Below are positions 42,528-50,730 of a stretch of DNA of 64,000 nt, one piece after another. Position 1 is the first letter of the stretch. Each line of letters starts with the position of its first letter. Location: positions 4,526,001 to 4,590,000 of the forward strand of contig NZ_CP029194.1 in assembly GCF_008642375.1 (NCBI RefSeq), given 5' to 3'. Under the pieces are notes generated by a model. That model ran no database searches and was not told where the DNA came from. It worked only from the letters and a program-made list of their open reading frames with translations. This DNA is from Streptomyces venezuelae (GTDB lineage: Bacteria; Actinomycetota; Actinomycetes; Streptomycetales; Streptomycetaceae). Both the position numbers and the translations under genes were made by a program.

Positions 42528-42818
42528 ATGAACATCGCATTCTTCATCCTCGGGATCGCGGTCGTGATCGCGATCGTGGTGTGGGTCGTCGCGCTGTCCC
42601 TGCGCGGCACGGTGCGTTCCGGTGGCCGTTCCGGCGGCTCCGACAGCTGGTGGGCCGGATCGTCCTCCTCGGACGGGTCTTCGTCGTCCTCCTGTTCGTC
42701 GTCGTCCTCGTCCTCCTCGTCCTCCTCGTCGTCCTCCTGCTCCGGCTCCAGCTCGTCGTGTTCGAGCTCCTCGTGTTCGTCCTCCTCCTGCTCCAGCTCC
42801 TCGTCCTCGTGCAGCTGA
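42528..42818 (+). CDS. Small membrane protein with Ser/Cys-rich tail (96 aa)
   Basis: ATG 42528 (GAGGGG upstream) opens a frame with one hydrophobic helix (residues 3-25, IAFFILGIAVVIAIVVWVVA), a short basic linker, and a 60-residue tail made almost only of Ser with six interspersed Cys. The DNA is a TCC/TCG simple repeat prone to slippage. A tail of this composition has no described function known to me. The next gene is its smaller Gly/Cys-rich relative with the same upstream element. Confidence 0.6.
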   Translation: MNIAFFILGIAVVIAIVVWVVALSLRGTVRSGGRSGGSDSWWAGSSSSDGSSSSSCSSSSSSSSSSSSSSCSGSSSSCSSSSCSSSSCSSSSSSCS

Positions 42819-42847
42819 AGCTCTGGAATCGCTCAAGTCGTCTTTGA
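42818..42847 (+). repeat. Duplicated upstream element, copy 2
   Basis: It starts AAGCTCTGGAATCGCTCAAG and overlaps the last base of the stop codon of the Ser/Cys-rich gene. It is about 75% identical to copy 1 over 30 bp. Confidence 0.6.
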
Positions 42848-42899
42848 GGGAGGGCCCCGGAGGGCATCTCCCTCGCACAGAAGAACGGGGGTAGTACAA

Positions 42900-43109
42900 A
42901 TGGATCTCTTCATCATCTTCATGGGGGCGATCGTCCTCATCACGCTGATCTCTGTCGTCCGCGGCGTCACCGGCTCCGGCGGGCGGCGAGGCGGCCGGAA
43001 GAAGGGCCGCAGCTGGGCCGACGGTGGCGGCAGCGGCTCCGGTGGCTGCGGAGGGGGCTCGAGTTCCTGCGGGTCCAGCTGTGGGGGTGGCGGCTGCGGC
43101 GGCAGCTGA
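42900..43109 (+). CDS. Small membrane protein with Gly/Cys-rich tail (69 aa)
   Basis: One hydrophobic N-terminal helix (residues 3-20, LFIIFMGAIVLITLISVV) is followed by an Arg/Gly/Lys linker and a 30-residue tail with five Cys among Gly and Ser. GGGGG lies seven bases before ATG 42900. It shares layout and an upstream element with the preceding gene, indicating a duplicated pair. Between it and the DUF2617 gene lie about 280 bp with an AT-rich segment (43160-43190) and no other gene. Confidence 0.6.
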   Translation: MDLFIIFMGAIVLITLISVVRGVTGSGGRRGGRKKGRSWADGGGSGSGGCGGGSSSCGSSCGGGGCGGS

Positions 43110-43388
43110 GGCGTAACGGCCCCGGAGGCACGTGACGTTGGCATTTCGGCGGATCTTGTCGATCGATTCTGATTGAACAATTGAACTGTGGGGTCCCCGA
43201 AGGGGTTGGAAACCGCGGCAAGTTGGGTAAAAACGCTGCGAGTCGCCCGGCGTCCGTGGTTCTCTCGCTCCTGACATAGACAGCCCTCGGACCGTGTGTG
43301 GAACCGAGCCGGCGATCCCCCACTCCCGTTGGACCCTCTCCGGGGCGCCCCCGGCCCACCCGTCAAACCGTGTTTGCGGAGCCGACCC

Positions 43389-43907
43389 ATGCTCACCACC
43401 CTGAAGACCTCCTACACCGATACCCGCGCGGCCGACCTGGCCTGGGCCCTCGGGCGCGAGCCGCTGCCCGCCCTCGCCGTACTCGACCTCGAACTCTCCG
43501 GCGCCAGACTCCAGTTGAGGCTGCTCGGCGCCTCTCACCAGGTACTCCTTGAGGAGGAGGGGCGCAGCTGCTCGGAGACCGTCGCCTGCATGCCCGGCAG
43601 CAGCACCCCCCTCCCGCTCGGCGTCTCCAAGCGCGTCGGCGAATGGGAGTACGAATTCGCGGCGCGCGTCGAGACGCTCTCGCACGGCTCCTTCGCGGGC
43701 CGCGCGCAGGAGCTGCTCGCGCTCGTCGCCGACCATCCCAACGGCCTCGCGGGGACCTTCCCCGGCTCCCCGCACGCCTTCACGGCGATGCTGGCGCAGC
43801 GCCACGAGGGCCAGGTGCGCTGGCGCACCTGGCACGCCTACCCGCAGGAAGGGCAGCTCGTGGTGACCAGGACCCGAATCGGCGCACGTATGCCCGCAAC
43901 GCTCTGA
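43389..43907 (+). CDS. DUF2617 family protein
   Basis: A 172-residue protein with the DUF2617 pattern (LKTSYTDTRAADLAWALGRE, VLDLELSGARLQLRLLGASH, HPNGLAGTFPGSPHAFTAML). The family is actinobacterial and uncharacterised. It is often found, as here, directly before a spermidine-synthase-like gene. ATG 43389 has GCGGAG upstream. Confidence 0.8.
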   Translation: MLTTLKTSYTDTRAADLAWALGREPLPALAVLDLELSGARLQLRLLGASHQVLLEEEGRSCSETVACMPGSSTPLPLGVSKRVGEWEYEFAARVETLSHGSFAGRAQELLALVADHPNGLAGTFPGSPHAFTAMLAQRHEGQVRWRTWHAYPQEGQLVVTRTRIGARMPATL

Positions 43908-43982
43908 TACGCCCCTTCAGAGCTCCAGATGCACTCGTGTGGGTGACAAGGAGTGCGTAAGTCGTGACGTAGCGTTACGTTC

Positions 43983-45767
43983 ATGATCGAGCCGACCGTG
44001 ACCATGCCACCCACAAGGGTGCGACAACCGCCCGTGCGGCGGCGCGGGCGGCCGCCCAGACCGTCCAGGTCGCCCCGGCCGCCGAGGTCGGCCGACGGGG
44101 TGCGGTTCCCGGTCCTCGCCGTGGTCTTCGTCTGCGCCGCCTGCGGGCTGGTGTACGAACTCGAACTGGTCGCGCTCGCCTCCTACTTGATCGGCGACTC
44201 GGTCACCCAGGCCTCCGTCGTGCTCTCCGTGATGGTCTTCGCGATGGGAGTGGGCTCGCTCCTCGCCAAGCGGCTGCGCTGCCGTGCCGCCGTCGGCTTC
44301 GGCCTGGTCGAGGCCGGGCTCGCGCTCATCGGCGGCTGCTCGGCCCTCGCGCTGTACGCGGCCTTCGCCTGGCTGGGCGAGTCGCGGTACGTCGTCGTGG
44401 CGTTCTCGCTCGCCATCGGCGTGCTCATCGGGGCGGAGATCCCGCTCCTCATGTCCCTCATACAGCGGGCCGCCGGGCCCCGGGGCGGAACCGCGCCCGC
44501 GCCGGGGGCCGGATCCGGCACCGGCGTCGGGGCGGCCGCCGGGGCAGGGGCCGCGAAGCGGGCCAGGCGGCAGGCCCCGGCCGCCGAGCAGGACGACGCC
44601 GCGGGGACGGTCGCCGACCTCTTCGCCGCCGATTACGTCGGCGCGCTCGTCGGCGGCCTCGCCTTCCCCTTCCTCCTGCTGCCCTGGCTCGGCCAGCTCA
44701 CCGGCGCGCTCGTCACCGGCGCGGTCAACGTGATCGCGGGCGGCGGCCTCGTGCTGTGGGTGTTCCGGCGCGACCTGACCTCCCGCTCCCGCGCCCTGCT
44801 GATCGCGGTGAACCTGTCGGTGCTGGCCGTCCTGGCCACGGCGACCGTGCTCGTCGACGACTTCGAGGAGGCCGCACGCCGGGCCGTGTACGGGGAGCGG
44901 GTGCGGGTCGCCGTCCACACCGAGCTCCAGGAAGTGGTGGTGACGGGGGGCCGCGAGGGGCCGCCCGACCTGTTCCTCGACGGCCGGCTGCGGGTGGCGG
45001 GACAGGACGAGTACCGCTACCACGAGGCGCTCGTCCACCCCGCGATGAACGGCCCGCACGAGCGCGTGCTGATCGTCGGCGGCGGCGACGGGCTCGCCGC
45101 CCGCGAGGTGCTGCGCTACCCCGGGGTCTCCTCCGTCACCGTCGTCGAGCTCGACCCCGGCGTCGTCCGCCTCGCCCGCACCGATCCGGCCCTCGCCACG
45201 CTCAACGCGCAGGCGTTCCGGGACCCGCGCGTCCGGGTGGTCTACGCGGACGCCTTCAACTGGCTCCGGGGCACCGTCGATCGTGTGCAGGAACGGTACG
45301 ACGTGGTGATCTCCGACCTCCCGGACCCGGGCATCACCCCCAGCACCAAGCTCTACTCGGAGGAGTTCCACGGACTCGTGGCCCGCGTCCTCACCGGTTC
45401 GGGGCGGTTCGCCGTCCACGCCGGATCGGTCACCGACCGGCCGCACACCTACTGGACGGTGGACGCCACCCTGCGCGCCGCCGGGTTCGCGACCCGCGCG
45501 TACAGCGCGAGCGGCCGTACCCCCGGCTTCGCGGCGGGCCCCGACCGCGCCGACCGCACCAGCGGTACGGAGCGGGGGCCGGGAGACTGGGGCTTCCTCC
45601 TCGCGGTCCCGGGCGCCCGTCCGCCCGCTCTCGGCCTCGCGCCCGACGCGCCCCGCCTGCGCTCCCTCGGCCGGGACACCCTGGAGGCCGCCGCGCGCCG
45701 CGCCGAGCGGGCCAGGGGCCCCGAGCTGCCGCCCTCGACCCTCGTGCACCCGAGGTACCGCGACTGA
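43983..45767 (+). CDS. Membrane-fused polyamine aminopropyltransferase (spermidine-synthase-like)
   Basis: A 594-residue protein. An Arg/Pro-rich N-terminus is followed by about seven membrane helices (about 40-280) and a cytoplasmic spermidine-synthase fold at about 310-520. The SAM-binding motif is VLIVGGGDGLAAREVLRY near residue 361, with VVELDPGVVRLARTD after it and VISDLPDPG near 442. The D-L-P-D-P motif agrees with the aminopropyltransferase active site. Such fused forms are common in actinobacteria; real polyamine activity is not proven. It is paired with the DUF2617 gene. Confidence 0.85.
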   Translation: MIEPTVTMPPTRVRQPPVRRRGRPPRPSRSPRPPRSADGVRFPVLAVVFVCAACGLVYELELVALASYLIGDSVTQASVVLSVMVFAMGVGSLLAKRLRCRAAVGFGLVEAGLALIGGCSALALYAAFAWLGESRYVVVAFSLAIGVLIGAEIPLLMSLIQRAAGPRGGTAPAPGAGSGTGVGAAAGAGAAKRARRQAPAAEQDDAAGTVADLFAADYVGALVGGLAFPFLLLPWLGQLTGALVTGAVNVIAGGGLVLWVFRRDLTSRSRALLIAVNLSVLAVLATATVLVDDFEEAARRAVYGERVRVAVHTELQEVVVTGGREGPPDLFLDGRLRVAGQDEYRYHEALVHPAMNGPHERVLIVGGGDGLAAREVLRYPGVSSVTVVELDPGVVRLARTDPALATLNAQAFRDPRVRVVYADAFNWLRGTVDRVQERYDVVISDLPDPGITPSTKLYSEEFHGLVARVLTGSGRFAVHAGSVTDRPHTYWTVDATLRAAGFATRAYSASGRTPGFAAGPDRADRTSGTERGPGDWGFLLAVPGARPPALGLAPDAPRLRSLGRDTLEAAARRAERARGPELPPSTLVHPRYRD

Positions 45768-45855
45768 GAGGACGGCGTAGCCGCTCTCCCCGGGGCGCGC
45801 GGGCCCCGGCGCAAAGAGGCGACGCCGCGCCCCGGCCTGAGTAGGCTCGGCTTCC

Positions 45856-46779
45856 ATGGAGCATGAGGTGTTCGTTCCGGTCCCGGCCGAGGCCCTGCGC
45901 GCGACGCTCACGGACCCGGCCCGGGTGATGCGCTGCGTGCCCGGCCTCCAGCGCGACGCCGACGCGCAGGCGGACCCCCTCGCGGGCCGGCTCAAGATCC
46001 GGGTCGGCAGCCACACCATCACCTACCGGGGCGCCCTGCGGGTCGTCGAGCGGGACGGCGCCATCACCTACGAGGGGCAGGGTGCCGAGGCCCGGGGCAA
46101 GGGCACGGCCGAACTCTCCCTGACCGTCGTCCTCACCCCTGTGGACGAGGGCACCAGCCTGACCTTCACCGGCGCGCTGACGGCGGCCGGCCGGCTCGCC
46201 GAGGCGACGGACGAGGCGCGGGCCACGGCCGGCGCCAAGCTGCTCGACAAGTTCGCGGAGGCGCTGGCCGCGCTGGCGGAAGAGCCGGAGCAGCCGGAGG
46301 AGGGCGAGAGTGCGGTCCGCGGGGAAGTGCCGGAGGACGGCGACCCGGCCCCGGACTCGGACCCCGACTCCGCCCCTGGCCCCGACTCCGACTCCGACTC
46401 CGATCCTGACCCCGACTCCGACTCCGACTCCGACCACGACGGTGTGGACGACGGGGTCGAGGAGCCCGCGCGCTCCACCGGCGTCGACTCTTCCGTCCCG
46501 CCCTCCTCGCTCGACCCCCTCCTCGACCAGGACTTCGGCGTCACCCCCGTCGAGTTCCCCTCCCCGCAGCCTCCCGTCGAGGCCGCCCACGCGCGGCGGA
46601 CCATGATCGGGCGCAGTGCCGAGGAGGTCGACCACGCCCCGCCGCGCGGCCGTTACGCCCCCGTCCCCGCGCCCGAGGCCACCAGCGCGACCGCCACCCT
46701 GCGCTGGATCGCCCCCGCCGCCGCCCTCGCCATCGCCTCCGCGGTCGTCGTCGGGAGGGCCCTGCGCCGCCGTCGTTGA
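45856..46779 (+). CDS. SRPBCC (CoxG-like) protein with acidic Asp-Ser repeat and C-terminal membrane helix
   Basis: A 307-residue protein. An N-terminal CoxG/SRPBCC lipid-type fold (about 1-140: EVFVPVPAEALRATLTDPAR, MRCVPGLQRDADAQ, then LSLTVVLTPVDEGTSLTFTG) is followed by a strongly acidic linker of repeated D-S-D and P-D-S units (about 155-195). A predicted membrane helix (about 285-300) lies near the C-terminus. A soluble START-type domain tethered by a long acidic spacer is unusual. Function unknown. Confidence 0.75.
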   Translation: MEHEVFVPVPAEALRATLTDPARVMRCVPGLQRDADAQADPLAGRLKIRVGSHTITYRGALRVVERDGAITYEGQGAEARGKGTAELSLTVVLTPVDEGTSLTFTGALTAAGRLAEATDEARATAGAKLLDKFAEALAALAEEPEQPEEGESAVRGEVPEDGDPAPDSDPDSAPGPDSDSDSDPDPDSDSDSDHDGVDDGVEEPARSTGVDSSVPPSSLDPLLDQDFGVTPVEFPSPQPPVEAAHARRTMIGRSAEEVDHAPPRGRYAPVPAPEATSATATLRWIAPAAALAIASAVVVGRALRRRR

Positions 46780-46808
46780 AACGGTCCAATCGGGGCTAGG
46801 GTCGGGCT

Positions 46809-47600
46809 GTGACGATGCAGACGCGACTGACGGCGGGCGACGCCGAGTTGACCATCAGCCCCGAGCACGGCTGCCGGATCGAGAGCCTGCGCATCGGCGG
46901 CACCGAAGTGCTGCGCCAGGGCGAGCGGTTCGGAAGCTTCCCGATGGTGCCCTGGTGCGGGCGGACCGAGAACGGCCGCTTCCGCGACGGGGCGACCACG
47001 CACCAGCTGCCGGTCAACGCACCGCCGCACGCCATCCACGGCACCGTCCGCGACCTCGCCTGGAACACCGCCCGCGTCTCCGGGACGGAGGCGGTCTTCA
47101 CCTGCGAGCTCGGGGACCCGTGGCCGTACAAGGGCAGGGTGACGCAGGTCTTCGAGCTGGCCGAGGACTCCCTGACCCTCCGCTTCGGGGTCGAGACGTA
47201 CGACGCCTCCTTCCCGGCGCAGGCCGGCTGGCACCCCTGGTTCCTGCGCAACCTCGGCAAGGGCGGCCGGGACGTGGAGCTCGACTTCGCCCCCGGCTGG
47301 CAGGAGGAGCGCGGCGAGAACCACCTCCCCACCGGCCGCCGGATCGACCCCCTCCCCGGCCCCCGGGACGACTGCTTCGGGATGCCCGGCGGCGTCGACG
47401 TCACCCTCACCTGGCCGGAGGAGCTGGAGCTGAAGGTGGCCAGCCGCGCCGAGTGGGTCGTGATCTACGACGAGCAGGCCGAGGCGGTCTGCGTCGAGCC
47501 GCAGTCCGGCCCGCCGAACGGCCTCAACACCCACCCGCGGTACGTCACCCCGATCGACCCCCTGGAGGTCGAGAGCGTCTGGAGCTGGCGGCGGCTGTAA
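46809..47600 (+). CDS. Aldose 1-epimerase family protein
   Basis: A 263-residue galactose-mutarotase fold (LTAGDAELTISPEHGCRIES, FPMVPWCGRTENGRF, HAIHGTVRDLAW, and the AGWHPWFLRN with a catalytic-type His). Members interconvert sugar anomers or act on sugar phosphates. GTG 46809 is close after AGGG; ATG 46815 is an alternative. It precedes pyrE by 35 bp and may share a transcript. Confidence 0.8.
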   Translation: MTMQTRLTAGDAELTISPEHGCRIESLRIGGTEVLRQGERFGSFPMVPWCGRTENGRFRDGATTHQLPVNAPPHAIHGTVRDLAWNTARVSGTEAVFTCELGDPWPYKGRVTQVFELAEDSLTLRFGVETYDASFPAQAGWHPWFLRNLGKGGRDVELDFAPGWQEERGENHLPTGRRIDPLPGPRDDCFGMPGGVDVTLTWPEELELKVASRAEWVVIYDEQAEAVCVEPQSGPPNGLNTHPRYVTPIDPLEVESVWSWRRL

Positions 47601-47635
47601 GCGATCGTGAGGGGAGGCCCCTTAAGCTGCTGACC

Positions 47636-48175
47636 ATGACTGACGTACGCGCTGACCTGCTCCAGCAGATCAAGGACAAGGCCGTGGTGCACGGCAAGGT
47701 GACCCTCTCCTCGGGTCTGGAAGCCGACTACTACATCGACCTGCGCCGCATCACGCTGGACGGCGAGGCCGCGCCGCTGGTCGGTCAGGTCATGCTCGAC
47801 CTCACCGCGGAGCTGGACTTCGACTGCGTCGGCGGTCTGACGCTCGGCGCCGACCCGGTCGCCACCTCGATGCTGCACGCCTCCGCCGCGCGCGGACAGC
47901 GCCTCGACGCCTTCGTCGTGCGCAAGGCGCAGAAGGCGCACGGCATGCAGCGCCGTATCGAGGGGACGGACGTGAAGGGCCGCCGCTGCCTCGTGGTCGA
48001 GGACACCTCGACCACCGGCGGCTCCCCGCTGACCGCCGTCGAGGCCGTCCGCGAGGCGGGCGGCGAGGTCGTGGCCGTGGCCACGATCGTGGACCGTGGC
48101 GCGGCAGGCGCGATCGCCGAGGCCGGTCTGCCGTACCTCACGGGCTACCAGCTCACGGATCTGGACCTGGCGTAA
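47636..48175 (+). CDS. pyrE: Orotate phosphoribosyltransferase
   Basis: A 179-residue enzyme that makes OMP from orotate and PRPP in pyrimidine synthesis. The PRPP-binding motif is CLVVEDTSTTGGSPLTAVEA near residue 120. The dimer-loop motif KAHGMQRRIEG is near residue 102. The start ATG 47636 has GGGGAGG. It is followed by a hairpin that also contains the parS site. Confidence 0.93.
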   Translation: MTDVRADLLQQIKDKAVVHGKVTLSSGLEADYYIDLRRITLDGEAAPLVGQVMLDLTAELDFDCVGGLTLGADPVATSMLHASAARGQRLDAFVVRKAQKAHGMQRRIEGTDVKGRRCLVVEDTSTTGGSPLTAVEAVREAGGEVVAVATIVDRGAAGAIAEAGLPYLTGYQLTDLDLA

Positions 48176-48242
48176 CCGCCGCGAAGTCGTGACTTAGGTC
48201 CCGGACCCCGGCGATACCGGTCCTGACCTGCGTTTTCCTCCA

Positions 48243-48276
48243 GGGGCGGGGTGTTTCACGTGAAACACCCCGCCCC
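48243..48276. promoter_or_regulatory. ParB-binding parS site inside a perfect 34-bp palindrome
   Basis: The central 14-mer GTTTCACGTGAAAC (48253-48266) is the Streptomyces parS consensus. It is extended outward by GGGGCGGGGT and its complement to a perfect 34-bp palindrome with 17-bp arms. It lies about 70 bp after pyrE and 120 bp before fba, so the same sequence can be a terminator for pyrE. Streptomyces chromosomes cluster many parS near the origin. Confidence 0.9.
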
Positions 48277-48396
48277 TTGGTGTGCCGCGCCCGTGGGAGC
48301 CAGGACGAGAGTCTGAAAGGATGGGGGCGACGATGACGTCGCCCCCAGGTCAGGGACAGCAACGCACACACCCCGCACATCACAAGGAGCGGACGA

Positions 48397-49419
48397 ATGC
48401 CCATCGCAACCCCCGAGGTCTACAACGAGATGCTCGACCGGGCGAAGGCAGGCAAGTTCGCCTACCCGGCCATCAATGTGACCTCGACCCAGACTCTGCA
48501 CGCGGCGCTGCGAGGCTTCGCGGAGGCCGAGAGCGACGGCATCATCCAGATCTCGACCGGCGGAGCCGAGTTCCTGGGCGGTCAGTACAACAAGGACATG
48601 GTCACGGGCGCCGTTGCCCTGGCCGAGTTCGCGCACATCGTCGCCGCGAAGTACGACATCACGGTCGCTCTGCACACCGACCACTGCCCGAAGGACAAGC
48701 TGGACGGCTACGTCCGTCCGCTGCTCGACGTCTCCGCCGAGCGTGTCGCCCGTGGTGAGAACCCGCTGTTCCAGTCGCACATGTGGGACGGCTCCGCCGA
48801 GACCCTCGCCGACAACCTGGCCATCGGCCAGGAGCTGCTGGCGAAGGCCGCCGCCGCCAAGATCATCCTTGAGGTCGAGATCACCCCGACCGGTGGCGAG
48901 GAGGACGGCGTCACCCACGAGATCAACGACGAGCTGTACACCACCGTCGACGACGCCATCCGCACCGCCGAGGCCCTCGGCCTGGGCGAGAAGGGCCGCT
49001 ACCTGCTGGCCGCGTCCTTCGGCAACGTCCACGGCGTCTACAAGCCGGGCAACGTCGTGCTCCGCCCCGAGCTCCTCAAGGACCTCCAGGCGGGCGTCGC
49101 CGAGAAGTTCGGCAAGGTCAACCCGTTCGACTTCGTCTTCCACGGCGGCTCGGGCTCGACCGCCGAGGAGATCGCCACCGCGCTGGAGAACGGCGTCGTG
49201 AAGATGAACCTCGACACCGACACCCAGTACGCCTTCACCCGCCCGGTCGCGGACCACATGTTCCGCAACTACGACGGTGTCCTGAAGGTCGACGGCGAGG
49301 TCGGCAAGAAGTCCACCTACGACCCGCGCACCTGGGGCAAGCTGGCCGAGGCCGGCATGGCCGTCCGCGTGACCGAGGCGTGCGCGGCGCTGCGCTCGAC
49401 CGGCACGAAGCTGAAGTAA
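48397..49419 (+). CDS. fba: Fructose-bisphosphate aldolase, class II
   Basis: A 340-residue zinc-dependent aldolase of glycolysis and gluconeogenesis. It shows AYPAINVTSTQTLHAALRGF near residue 26, VALHTDHCPKDK with Zn ligand H and D near residue 93, HGGSGSTAEEI near residue 250 and GVVKMNLDTDTQYAF. ATG 48397 follows AAGGAG. Length and motifs are complete. Confidence 0.97.
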   Translation: MPIATPEVYNEMLDRAKAGKFAYPAINVTSTQTLHAALRGFAEAESDGIIQISTGGAEFLGGQYNKDMVTGAVALAEFAHIVAAKYDITVALHTDHCPKDKLDGYVRPLLDVSAERVARGENPLFQSHMWDGSAETLADNLAIGQELLAKAAAAKIILEVEITPTGGEEDGVTHEINDELYTTVDDAIRTAEALGLGEKGRYLLAASFGNVHGVYKPGNVVLRPELLKDLQAGVAEKFGKVNPFDFVFHGGSGSTAEEIATALENGVVKMNLDTDTQYAFTRPVADHMFRNYDGVLKVDGEVGKKSTYDPRTWGKLAEAGMAVRVTEACAALRSTGTKLK

Positions 49420-49497
49420 GTCCGTGAGCGACGGGCCCGGTACCTCCCGAGGTGCCGGGCCCTCGTGCGTCCAGGAGACTTCCCAGGGGAGGGCACG

Positions 49498-50658
49498 ATG
49501 TACGACTTCGACCGTGAGATAGACCGGCACGGGACCTGGTCGGTCCAGTGGGACGGGATCGCGGACCGCTTCGGCGTCCCCGACCTGCTCCCCTTCACCA
49601 TCTCCGACATGGACTTCGCCTCCCCGCCGGAGGTCCTCGCAGCCCTGCGCGACCGCGTCGACCACGGCGTCTTCGGCTACACCGACTGGCGGCTCGGGGA
49701 GTTCCGCGAGGCGATCCGGCACTGGTACGCGAGCCGGTACGCGACCGAGATCGACCCGGAGGCGCTCGTGTACGCGCCGTCCGTGCTCAACCAGCTCTCG
49801 CAGCTCCTGCAGATGTGGACGGAGCCCGGCGACGGCGTCGTCGTGCACACCCCCACCTACGACGGCTTCCGCAAGGCGGTCACCGGGCTCGGGCGCGAAC
49901 TGCGGGGCGTGCCGCTCGGAGACCTCGACGCCCTGGAGCGGGTGCTCGCCCGCCCCGACAGCCGGATGCTGCTGCTCTGCTCCCCGCACAACCCGACGGG
50001 CCGGGTGTGGACGGAGGAGGAGCTCGCCGCCTTCGCCGAGCTGGCCGAACGGCACGGTGCGGCCGTCGTCAGCGACGAGATCCACGCCGACCTCACCACC
50101 GACGGCCGCCGGCACGTCCCGTGGACCCGGGTGGCCGAGCCGGGCCGGGGCCGCCGCTGGGCGCTCGTCACCTCCGGTACAAAGGCCTTCAACTTCCCCG
50201 CGCTCTCCGGCTCGTACGGAATCGTCGGCGACCCGGACGCGCGCACGGAGTTCGTCCGGCGCATGGAGACCGGCGAGGGCCTCGCCTCGCCCGCGGTCCT
50301 CTCGCTGACCGCCCACATCGCCGCGTACCGGCAGGGCGCGCCGTGGCTGGACGAGCTGCGCGGCTATGTCGCGGGCACGATGGAGCTGATCCGGGAGCGG
50401 CTGGCCGCGGGGCTGCCCGGCGTCGTCTGGGAGCCCCCGCAGGCCGGCTACCTGGCCTGGATCGACCTGCGGCCGCTCGGGATCGAGGAGACCCGGCTCC
50501 AGGAGGAGCTCGTGTCCGTGGAGAAGGTCGCGATCATGCCCGGCGGGGTGTACGGGACGCCCGGCTTCGTCCGGCTGAACGTGGGCTGCCCGCGGAAGAA
50601 GGCCGAGCGGGGCGTGGACGCGCTGATCAGGGCGGCGACCCGGCTGCGCACGAGCTGA
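49498..50658 (+). CDS. PatB/MalY-type PLP aminotransferase / C-S lyase
   Basis: A 386-residue fold-type I PLP enzyme of the MalY/PatB group (DLLPFTISDMDFASPPEVL, HTPTYDGFRKAV, LLLCSPHNPTGRVW, VVSDEIHADL). Group members are cystathionine beta-lyases or aminotransferases with regulatory side roles. The PLP-lysine context reads S-G-T-K-A-F-N-F-P-A-L near residue 227. ATG 49498 is preceded by AGGGGAGGG. Not linked to the next gene by any obvious operon. Confidence 0.85.
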   Translation: MYDFDREIDRHGTWSVQWDGIADRFGVPDLLPFTISDMDFASPPEVLAALRDRVDHGVFGYTDWRLGEFREAIRHWYASRYATEIDPEALVYAPSVLNQLSQLLQMWTEPGDGVVVHTPTYDGFRKAVTGLGRELRGVPLGDLDALERVLARPDSRMLLLCSPHNPTGRVWTEEELAAFAELAERHGAAVVSDEIHADLTTDGRRHVPWTRVAEPGRGRRWALVTSGTKAFNFPALSGSYGIVGDPDARTEFVRRMETGEGLASPAVLSLTAHIAAYRQGAPWLDELRGYVAGTMELIRERLAAGLPGVVWEPPQAGYLAWIDLRPLGIEETRLQEELVSVEKVAIMPGGVYGTPGFVRLNVGCPRKKAERGVDALIRAATRLRTS

Positions 50659-50730
50659 CGGCGCCGGCCGGCGTCCGCCCGGCAGCGGTGTCGGCGAGCG
50701 GCGCCCGCGGCTTCGCGGGACCATGCAGGC

